This document shows positions 5,960 through 10,886 of a stretch of 10,886 nt of DNA, piece by piece. The stretch is from assembly GCA_937888775.1 (NCBI GenBank), contig CALAQT010000520.1, positions 1 to 10,886 on the forward strand, given 5' to 3'. The position numbers and the translations under genes are program-made. Under the pieces are notes generated by a model. That model saw only the letters and a list, made by a program, of their open reading frames with translations, had not been told where the DNA came from and made no database searches. Positions within the stretch are counted from its first letter, which is position 1; every line of letters starts with the position of its first letter. This DNA comes from an uncultured Actinomycetes bacterium (lineage in GTDB: Bacteria > Actinomycetota > Thermoleophilia > Solirubrobacterales > Solirubrobacteraceae).

Positions 5960-5968
5960 CTGTGGGCC

Positions 5969-6811
5969 GTGCACTCGTTCCTCGGCCAGCCCGGCCCGAT
6001 CGCGGTCGCTCACCGGGGCGGGGCCGGTGAGGCGCCGGAGAACACACTTGAGGCGTTTGAGATCGCGGTCGCGCTCGGGTACATGTACCTCGAGACTGAT
6101 GCCCATGTCACCCGCGACGGTGTGCTGGTCGCCTTCCATGACGAGCGGCTCGACCGGGTCACAGACCGCACGGGCGCGATCGCCGAGCTCGTCGTCGCCG
6201 AGGTTGAGGCGGCCGACGCTGGTTACCTGTTCTCGCGTGACGGTGGGAGCAGCTTCCCGTTTCGTGCCCGCGGCATCCGCGTCCCGCGGCTTGAGGAGAT
6301 TCTTGTGCGATGGCCCGCGGCCCGGGTCAACATCGACCCCAAGTCCGACGCGTGCGTCGGGCCGCTCGTGGCTTTGCTTGACCGGCTCGGCGCTTGGGAG
6401 CGCGTGTGTGTTGGATCGTTCTCAGACCGTCGGTTGCGCCTGATACGCGCGCACGGCCGCGGACGGGTGTGCACGTCGATGGGACCCGGCGCGGTAGCGC
6501 TCGCGCGCGTCGCCGCCGCGTCTGGCCGGATGCCGCGTCTGGGCGCCGACTGCGTTCAGGTACCGATCCGACAGGGATCGGTGCGAATTGTCACCCAGCG
6601 ATTTGTTGAGGCCGCGCACCGGGCACGCCTGGCGGTGCACGTCTGGACGATCAACGACGAGGCAACGATCAACGAGCTTCTCGACCTCGGCGTGGACGGG
6701 GTGATAAGCGACCGCATCCGGACCCTGCACGAGGTCTTCACACGCCGCGGGCTCACGCTCACCGGACAGGAGCAGCCCGCCGGTGACCGCACGCGCCCGC
6801 CTGACCGATGA
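5969..6811 (+). CDS. Glycerophosphodiester phosphodiesterase (280 aa)
   Basis: This enzyme hydrolyses glycerophosphodiesters to glycerol 3-phosphate and an alcohol. The family hallmarks appear in order: AHRGG with H15 and R16, PENT at 23-26 with the metal ligand E24, LETDAHVTRDG with E42 and D44, and AFHDERLDRVTD with the second catalytic histidine H57. These are followed by NIDPK at 121-125, VHVWTIND with W226, and the closing GVDGVISDR at 241-249. All active-site residues are in place and the length is normal for a cytoplasmic single-domain GDPD. There is no signal peptide. The GTG at 5969 places HRG at the usual distance from the N-terminus; the frame is open to 5909 but offers no better start. 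The last 20 residues are a Pro/Arg-rich tail. It probably recycles lipid head groups and phosphate. Confidence 0.93.
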   Translation: MHSFLGQPGPIAVAHRGGAGEAPENTLEAFEIAVALGYMYLETDAHVTRDGVLVAFHDERLDRVTDRTGAIAELVVAEVEAADAGYLFSRDGGSSFPFRARGIRVPRLEEILVRWPAARVNIDPKSDACVGPLVALLDRLGAWERVCVGSFSDRRLRLIRAHGRGRVCTSMGPGAVALARVAAASGRMPRLGADCVQVPIRQGSVRIVTQRFVEAAHRARLAVHVWTINDEATINELLDLGVDGVISDRIRTLHEVFTRRGLTLTGQEQPAGDRTRPPDR

Positions 6812-6831
6812 TGCTTTCCCGGCCGAAAGCA
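6812..6831 (+). terminator. Hairpin immediately after the phosphodiesterase stop
   Basis: TGCTTTC (6812-6818) pairs perfectly with GAAAGCA (6825-6831) around CCGGCC. It begins at the base after the TGA at 6809-6811. There is no T tract, but position and stem support a terminator role. Confidence 0.5.
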
Positions 6832-7136
6832 GGTCCGGGTCTACGTAGGGCGCTCAAGCTCGCGGCCGGGCGCTGACCCTCGGCCCCAGCGCTCGGTCGT
6901 GGGCGAAAGAGATCACGCGAACTAATGCTTTCGGAGGCCTTGCGACGCCCACCGCTGGCTTACCCTTTTAGCCCGAAGCAACACTCTCCGTTCCGACGAG
7001 CATTGAAGAGCGATCTAGGGCGATCCGGACGGTTGTGAAGCGATCTGGCGCTGGTGGGGGGTGCGATTATCCTCTCGTGGACCAAGGCTTGCCCAACTAT
7101 CCAACCGGTAGGTTGTCGTTCAGGCAGGGCCCACGG
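6812..7136. other. Gene-free stretch downstream of the phosphodiesterase
   Basis: Apart from the terminator-like hairpin at its left end, it contains the second CCCAGCGCTCGGT copy (6885-6905) and a small dyad CAACC-ggta-GGTTG at 7102-7115, about 20 bases before the next gene. I find no protein-like frame and no convincing promoter. Confidence 0.45.
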
Positions 7137-7878
7137 ATGGATGACCGGTCCGCGCCGAGTGCATTCACCGCTGCGCCAGACGCTAGCGCGGCGGGGTGGG
7201 TCGTGGCGGGGGTGCGCGACTTTGATCACGCGGTAGGTTCGATCGTGCCGGCTTGTCTTGAGGCTTACGCCCGGGTCTTCCATCCAGCCGCGCTGGGTCA
7301 ATGGCCAGAATCCACGGATGTCCGTTGGGCCGAGGTCGCCGCAGCCAAACGGCCGAGTCATGCATCCGGCCGCCGAGTGGGGATCAATCACCGGCTCCTG
7401 GGACTACCAGTACGGCGGCGAGCAGCCTGGTGTCTGGGCCGAGTCGCCGATGACCGGCAGTCTCCCTGCTGAGACCGCAAGTCAACTCGCCGCCGTGCTC
7501 GCATTGCACCCACAACCGGCCGGGTCTTGCTGGTTTGCCGTGTGGGAGGGGAAGGGGCCGCTCGACGCTGAGCTCGACGCAGCGCCGCCGTTCGAGCTAC
7601 CAGCGCGCCCGATGTGGCTTCTGCATGGGCCGGTCCAAGCGGCAGCAACCTCCCCATATCCCGGGGCGCTTGGCGACTCAGTCAACTTGTGGTGGCCCGA
7701 AGATCGGGCTTGGTGCGTCGGAACCGACATCGACCTGATGACGACGTACGTGGGCGGGAGCGTTGACTGCATCCAGACCCTCCTGGCTGAGACATCGCTA
7801 GAGGCGCTCGCCGTGTCGGTCGATCAGTACGTTACGTGGGACGCTGACACGATCAATCCCCTGCCGGCACCACCGTAG
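7137..7878 (+). pseudogene. Conserved hypothetical protein broken by one extra base
   Basis: Two frames join into one plausible 246-residue protein. The first, from the ATG at 7137, runs through GWVVAGVRDFDHAVGSIVP, YARVFHPAALGQW and DVRWAEVAAA (residue 70). At AAA (7347-7349) it shifts, and the second frame continues NGRVMHPAAEWGSI. The second part carries CWFAVWEGKG, PMWLLHGPVQAAATS, NLWWPEDRAWCVGTDIDL and TYVGGSVDCIQTLL, and ends at 7878. The joined pattern agrees with a widespread actinobacterial family of unknown function that I recognise only by these tryptophan-rich motifs. Removing one A restores the whole frame, so this is a recent mutation or a sequencing error. There is no signal peptide. 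Downstream it faces the ATPase gene. Confidence 0.82.
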
Positions 7879-7996
7879 CCTCCGCGAGCCGTATCCACGC
7901 TGTTGAGTTGATCGAGGACCGGCAGTGTCTCGTCGTCGATGAGGTGCTCGGCTCGAGCTTTACGGCGCTCCGCGGTCCGATGTCGTGCTTGGAGCG

Positions 7997-8731
7997 CTAG
8001 TCGGAGAACAGCTGCTGTAGAAATCGCTCTCGTGAGTTGAGGAAGCTTCTGGTGAGCCGTACCGGACCGGCGTCCTCGTAGCCGACTCGCTCAAGGCCGT
8101 CCTCCGTGCACGCGTAGGTTGCCGCGTCGGGGTAGGCGAGGATGATGGGCGAGTGGGTGGCGATGATGAACTGCGACCCCTGCGACACAAGCTCGTGAAT
8201 CCGCCGCAAACACGTTAGGCAGTTCTGCGTCGAGAGGGCCGCCTCAGGCTCGTCCAGCAGGTAGAAGCCCTCAGGACCAAACCGGTTGATCATGACCGCT
8301 AGGAACGACTCACCGTGAGACTGCTCGTGCAGAGACACCCCACCGTAGGAGCTCAAAGCGTTGCCTCCGAGGTGCTCGACGTACGTGGCCGCCGTGAACA
8401 AGCTCTCCGCTCGCAGGAAAAAGTCGGTCTTCGGTCGACGGACACCGCGAACCAACCGAATCGCCTGCCACAACTCCGAATGCGAATCGCGGGTTGAGAA
8501 CGCGAAATTCGACGAGCCGCCATCGGCATTCATTCCAGCCGCGACCGCGATGGCCTCAAGCAGCGTCGATTTGCCGCTGCCGTTCTCGCCGATCAGGTAG
8601 GTGACCTTGGCGTTTAGCGCCAGCCCGTCGTTCAGGGCCTCGATCACCGGCAGATCCCACGGGTACCTCAGCCGCTGCTCGCCGTCGCCGGGCGGGAGCA
8701 GTCGAACCGCCTTGACAAGCGAGCTGTCCAC
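7997..8731 (-). CDS. AAA/ABC-type ATPase, COG3910-like (244 aa)
   Basis: It is a compact soluble ATPase with an ABC-type head. Walker A is GENGSGKST (48-56). The region EAIAVAAGMNADGGSSNFAF and the arginine-rich LVRGVRRPKTDFFLRAES follow. The signature-like LHEQSHGES lies at 134-142, Walker B LLDEPEAALS at 158-167 (D160, E161), and the switch histidine in IIATHSPI is H193. All catalytic motifs are intact and the length fits COG3910, whose function is unknown. It has no coiled-coil arms, so it is unlike SMC or Rad50. The start is GTG at 8731 with no strong Shine-Dalgarno. Only about 30 bases separate it from the end of recombinase homology, so its promoter probably lies in the recombinase remnant. 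Small ATPases of this fold sometimes belong to defence systems, but no partner gene is present here. Confidence 0.9.
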   Translation of the reverse strand: MDSSLVKAVRLLPPGDGEQRLRYPWDLPVIEALNDGLALNAKVTYLIGENGSGKSTLLEAIAVAAGMNADGGSSNFAFSTRDSHSELWQAIRLVRGVRRPKTDFFLRAESLFTAATYVEHLGGNALSSYGGVSLHEQSHGESFLAVMINRFGPEGFYLLDEPEAALSTQNCLTCLRRIHELVSQGSQFIIATHSPIILAYPDAATYACTEDGLERVGYEDAGPVRLTRSFLNSRERFLQQLFSD

Positions 8732-9171
8732 CCGGTCGAGCCTAATCGAATCCCACTGTCATCGACATAGACGTGCGCGGTTCCCTGCGTCAGCCCGCGC
8801 TCCAGCAGCAGATACCGCCGGTAGCGCCCGATGATCTCCTCGACCGGTCCGGCTGGCTCGGCGACAGACGGAGCGAGCACCTCGGACAAGGTCAGGTAGC
8901 TCATCAGCGGATCAAGCGCTCGCCTCGAACGGAACAACCTGCGCACCCTCGCTCGCCGAGCCGCAATGAACCGCCCCGCCTCAAGCTCCGTCAACCCGGC
9001 GGCATCCAGACCCTCAGCGGCAAGCCAGCGGCTGAGCTGCGCCACCGGATGCACCTGCAGCCGCACGGACCCTACCGCATACCCCTGGCCAGCCAAGAAC
9101 TCGGCGAACCCCTCCGCCTCTCCAGCCAACGGGCCAACGACCCGGACCCCCCACCACGCACACCCCATCAC
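8668..9171 (-). pseudogene. Tyrosine recombinase/integrase, N-terminal fragment
   Basis: Residues 1-137 (9171 to 8761) look like the N-terminal and core-binding part of an actinobacterial tyrosine recombinase: VVGPLAGEAEGFAEFLAGQG, LSRWLAAEGL, FIAARRARVRRLF, LMSYLTLSEVL and IIGRYRRYLLLERGL followed by GTAHVYV. The helical SAM-like domain then ends abruptly. The remaining frame (8668-8760) is unrelated and overlaps the start of the ATPase gene in antisense-shifted frame. The whole catalytic domain, with its Arg-His-Arg-Tyr residues, is absent, so the protein cannot recombine DNA. The start is GTG 9171 or ATG 9168, with a GGGAG about 10-13 bases upstream. It is a relic of a mobile or integrated element. 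Confidence 0.75.
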
Positions 9172-9186
9172 GCATGACCTACTCCC

Positions 9187-9205
9187 TTCTCGATTGACCC
9201 GAGAA
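9187..9205. repeat. Short dyad TTCTCG / CGAGAA upstream of the recombinase remnant
   Basis: Six-base arms surround a 7-base loop, with a further AGG/CCT match after a one-base bulge. It lies in the leader region of the recombinase fragment, about 16 bases before its start. No function is evident. Confidence 0.25.
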
Positions 9206-9400
9206 AGGAGACTCCAGGCTCAGCTCACCCGTCCAGCCTCATCCCAACCATCAGCCCGCCAGTGGCGGGGATTCACAGGCTTGGTTGTCCTAGCAAGGCG
9301 GCGGGGATCGCCAAGGCTTGGGATCGCCCTCCACGGTCCAACCCACTAGAGCCTCGGTTGAGTCTGGTGAACTAGCCCCGAGCACGTTGTCTGGAATCGC

Positions 9401-9428
9401 TTGCATTCGGGCACCTGCTGACTAGAAT
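9401..9428 (+). promoter_or_regulatory. Promoter of the toxin-antitoxin operon, probably leaderless
   Basis: TTGCAT (9401-9406) and TAGAAT (9423-9428, five of six matches to the -10 consensus) are separated by 16 bases. The antitoxin ATG at 9436 lies seven bases after the -10 element, where transcription should begin, so the mRNA would start at or next to its initiation codon. No Shine-Dalgarno fits in that space. Confidence 0.55.
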
Positions 9429-9435
9429 CCTGGTC

Positions 9436-9726
9436 ATGCTCGAAACGATGTCGCTCGCCGCTGTGAAGGCCCGGTTTTCGGAGTTGGTCGATCGCGTCGA
9501 GCGCCAGCAGGATCGCGTGGTCGTGACCCGCAACGGCAAGCCAGCGGCGGTGCTCATCAGCGCCCATGACCTTGAGAGCCTTGAGGAAACGCTAGCGGTA
9601 ATGTCCGACCGCTCAGTCACAGCCCAGATCCGCGAGAGTCAGAAGGCGGCCGCGGCGGGTGACGGTGGCACCGAGGTCGACGAGCTGCGCGCCGGTCTCC
9701 AGCGACGGCGCACCGGCGGTATGTGA
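9436..9726 (+). CDS. Phd/YefM-family type II antitoxin (96 aa)
   Basis: The N-terminal domain is typical of Phd/YefM antitoxins: SLAAVKARFSELVDRVER at residues 6-23, then VVVTRNGKPAAVLISAHDLESLEETL at about 28-53. This forms the DNA-binding dimer that represses its own operon. The C-terminal 40 residues (from about MSDRSVTAQIRES) are polar and Ala/Gly-rich, as expected for the flexible segment that wraps around and neutralises the toxin. Its TGA at 9724-9726 overlaps the toxin start in GTGA, so the antitoxin is made first and in excess. The ATG at 9436 is the only sensible start and follows a well-placed promoter. Confidence 0.93.
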   Translation: MLETMSLAAVKARFSELVDRVERQQDRVVVTRNGKPAAVLISAHDLESLEETLAVMSDRSVTAQIRESQKAAAAGDGGTEVDELRAGLQRRRTGGM

Positions 9727-9995
9727 GCGACCTGCCATGGCGGGTTGTGGTGATGGCGCCAGCCCGCCGTGAGTTCGATCGCTTGCCGATCTCGGTCGCC
9801 GCGGCAGTCCTTGAGACGCTCGATGCGATTGCCGAGAACCCTAGACGGCTCGGCAAGCCGTTGCTGCTCGAGCACGAAGGTCGCTTCTCGGCCAGGCGCG
9901 GCCCGTATCGGATCATCTACGAGATCGAAGAAGACGATCATCTCGTGCGAGTGATCGCCATCGGTCATCGTCGCGACGTCTACCGCCGACGCTGA
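9723..9995 (+). CDS. RelE/ParE-family toxin (90 aa)
   Basis: The small basic protein has the RelE/ParE fold signatures. The start WRVVVMAPARREFDRLP is a strand followed by a helix. The next helical segment is AAAVLETLDAIAENPRRLGKPLL. Then come the strands FSARRGPYRIIYEI and HLVRVIAIGHRRDVYRR. R63 in the GPYRIIYEI strand, and H82, R83, R84 and Y87 in GHRRDVY, occupy the positions where RelE-type ribosome-dependent mRNA endonucleases carry catalytic or RNA-contacting residues. The protein therefore looks active and more RelE-like than ParE-like, but the target cannot be settled from sequence alone. The GTG at 9723 is translationally coupled to the antitoxin through a 4-base overlap. Total length is normal. 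Confidence 0.92.
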   Translation: MSDLPWRVVVMAPARREFDRLPISVAAAVLETLDAIAENPRRLGKPLLLEHEGRFSARRGPYRIIYEIEEDDHLVRVIAIGHRRDVYRRR

Positions 9996-10029
9996 CGCGA
10001 CAACCGAGATCCACCAGTCTCAGAAGGGC

Positions 10030-10226
10030 ATGCTCGTTGCCTCGCCCGAGCACACTGATTATGCGAACTCCGAACACGGCGCGACCCGACGCAACACGCC
10101 CCAGCAAGTCCGATCGGCATAACCCGGAAGTCCAGATAATGGATCGACCGTGGCGAGCTGAGAGCCGTTCGGGTTGGCGCACGCCGCGTGCGGGTGCTGC
10201 GCGTCGATCTCGATCGCTACACCTAG
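10030..10226 (+). pseudogene. Decayed excisionase-like HTH DNA-binding gene
   Basis: The clearest part is a frame from 10140 to the TAG at 10224-10226 reading WIDRGELRAVRVGARRVRVL and then RVDLDRYT. This matches the end of excisionase/HTH_17 domains. Upstream in the same frame (10107-10136) is SPIGITRKSR, resembling the recognition helix region, but a TAA at 10137-10139 interrupts it. The likely N-terminus (ATG 10030, with SPEHTDYANSEHG and TPQQ) is in another frame and ends at a TAA at 10120. One frameshift near 10105-10110 plus one nonsense change would explain the pattern. It begins 35 bases after the toxin stop. Such proteins serve as excisionases or as antitoxins. The N-terminal assignment is less certain than the 3' part. 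Confidence 0.5.
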
Positions 10227-10243
10227 CCGCCGGCGATACCAGC

Positions 10244-10498
10244 GTGGCCGATGCGCGCCCGCAAGACGCAGGTTCTAACGCGCAGGCTCGCAACGAGCTC
10301 GCGCAAGCACTGGGGAGCGCGCGCGCCGCCCTTCGAGGTGGTCGCAAGGCCGACCTCGCCGTCGCGCTCGACGCCCTCGTCAAGGCCACCTACCAAGTCG
10401 TCGTCGCGCTCGACGGTAGGGCGCCAGTGGTGCTCCCTATGGACATAGATGAGCAGCGAACCGACGCGGACCGGCCCCGTCCCAGCCGGCCGGGGTAG
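10244..10498 (+). CDS. Small hypothetical protein (84 aa)
   Basis: From the GTG at 10244 the codons are strongly G/C-ending, and the middle of the protein is helical and protein-like: QARNELAQALGSARAAL, GGRKADLAVALDALVKATY and QVVVALDGRAPVVLPMD. The frame is open further upstream (to 10037), but that part is Arg/Ser-rich and overlaps the decayed HTH gene, so I place the start at 10244. There is no Shine-Dalgarno. The two predicted helices followed by a strand give no recognisable family, and I assign no function. It follows the HTH remnant by 17 bases and may have shared its operon. Confidence 0.45.
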   Translation: MADARPQDAGSNAQARNELAQALGSARAALRGGRKADLAVALDALVKATYQVVVALDGRAPVVLPMDIDEQRTDADRPRPSRPG

Positions 10499-10886
10499 GA
10501 ACTTAGCGGTCGGAGCTCAGAGGCCGATCAGGCGGGCGAACTCATGACCGCTCGCCTCGCCGGCACTCACCCTCGCTGCCCCAAGTCGCGTGCCCCAACG
10601 TTGGCCAGCGACTCGTTGAGATTCCCTAGCGCTGGAGTCGTTGGGCCGACGGCTGCCCGGTGCGACGAGGAGATCACCCGCGGCGCCGACGACTCGGGGC
10701 GCGCCGCTGTCCCTCTGCCCGTGATCGCCGCTCCGCGAGCGAGCCGTGGCCAGACGACCGCTGTTCGCGTCATCCATCTCCTATGTACGCGCGAGCGAAC
10801 CCCGCGCTCACTCGTGGTCGCCGGTTCGATCCCGGCCGGCTCGTGTGGGCGCACCCGGGCCGGGACCGCAAAACGGTCGAGAAGTT
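10499..10886. other. Gene-free right end with a tRNA-like T arm
   Basis: Minus-strand open frames here give low-complexity translations. One of them contains GIEPATT, the typical antisense product of a tRNA T arm. The only structured element I can support is the T-arm-like hairpin at 10820-10836. A minus-strand AGGAG lies close to an ATG near 10777, but the frames that follow do not look like proteins. Confidence 0.45.
10815..10843 (+). other. tRNA-like 3' fragment (T arm plus acceptor-like strand)
   Basis: GCCGG (10820-10824), loop TTCGATC and CCGGC (10832-10836) form a canonical T arm. It is preceded by TGGTC, which fits a variable loop, and followed by CGGCTCG (10837-10843). A perfect partner CGAGCCG lies at 10740-10746, but the 104-base span is too long for an ordinary tRNA and no canonical D or anticodon arm lies between them. 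No CCA follows. It may be a tRNA 3' remnant such as an attachment site, or a chance match. Confidence 0.3.

Larger units (their letters stand above)
5513..5968. other. Gene-free stretch before the phosphodiesterase, with hairpins and short repeats
   Basis: No open frame on either strand gives a protein-like translation. The region contains a perfect 8-bp hairpin at 5774-5796, the 13-base repeat GTCGACGGCGTCG at 5678-5690 and 5828-5840, and CGCCGACGTGT at 5727-5737 and 5868-5878, in the same order each time. It also holds the 19-bp dyad just before the phosphodiesterase. It could be a decayed intergenic repeat region, but I recognise no insertion sequence. Confidence 0.45.

Noticed and set aside
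7879..8000. Protein-like end LIEDRQCLVVDEVLGSSFTAL in the gap before the ATPase
   Set aside because: It has no suitable start codon, runs only about 40 codons from the neighbouring gene, and I recognise no family; probably chance.
7997..9995. Novel defence system made of the ATPase and neighbours
   Set aside because: The ATPase fits a widespread single-gene family, the recombinase is a stub on its far side, and the toxin-antitoxin pair is a standard independent module; there is no operon linking them.
10740..10843. Complete tRNA gene
   Set aside because: The span of about 104 bases is too long for a normal tRNA, and no D arm or standard anticodon loop could be drawn between the acceptor-like strands.
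10517..10854. Two overlapping minus-strand ORFs of 86 and 95 codons
   Set aside because: Both are low in complexity; one includes GIEPATT, the antisense of the T-arm-like sequence. An AGGAG near one start is the only support.

Overview
This window is high-GC and looks like an actinobacterial chromosome. Gene content suggests the class Thermoleophilia (Solirubrobacterales-like), but this is an inference. The main clues are a lipoprotein with two CMRxHGVxxFPDP repeats, a small secreted protein starting [10 protein letters not shown] after its signal peptide, a NarL-type response regulator and GTG starts. There is no rRNA, no convincing complete tRNA and no CRISPR array.

Layout, left to right. 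(1) 1-895: the 3' end of an unidentified gene, a doubtful Cys-containing ORF, and a small conserved-looking hypothetical gene. (2) 1215-2425: a cupin gene (-) divergent from an intact TetR regulator (+); the 80 bp between them carries a recognisable promoter overlapped by short dyads. (3) 2385-3000: a second TetR gene (-) broken by an internal deletion and frameshift. (4) 3170-4616: a secreted protein (-) abutting a two-component remnant (+), namely a histidine kinase reduced to a degenerate ATPase-domain end, ATGA-coupled to an intact response regulator. (5) 4997-5512: a tandem-repeat lipoprotein. (6) 5969-6811: an intact glycerophosphodiester phosphodiesterase preceded by a perfect 19-bp dyad. 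(7) 7137-7878: a conserved hypothetical gene broken by one extra A. (8) 7997-8731: an intact COG3910-type ATPase (-), directly downstream of a truncated tyrosine recombinase (8761-9171, -). (9) 9436-9995: a Phd/RelE-type toxin-antitoxin pair with a likely leaderless promoter. (10) 10030-10498: a decayed excisionase-like HTH gene and a small hypothetical ORF. (11) The right end has a tRNA-like T arm with no complete tRNA.

The dominant theme is decay and rearrangement: five genes are truncated or frameshifted. A 64-nt inverted repeat (59/64 identical) at 2957-3020 and 4847-4910 brackets the segment holding the secreted protein and two-component remnant, and each copy reads outward toward a flanking gene. 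The right third (recombinase stub, toxin-antitoxin pair, HTH remnant, tRNA-like 3' fragment) looks like the residue of an integrated element. I found no clear new multi-gene system. The strongest leads are the inverted repeat, the pseudokinase coupled to an intact regulator, and the dyad in front of the phosphodiesterase.
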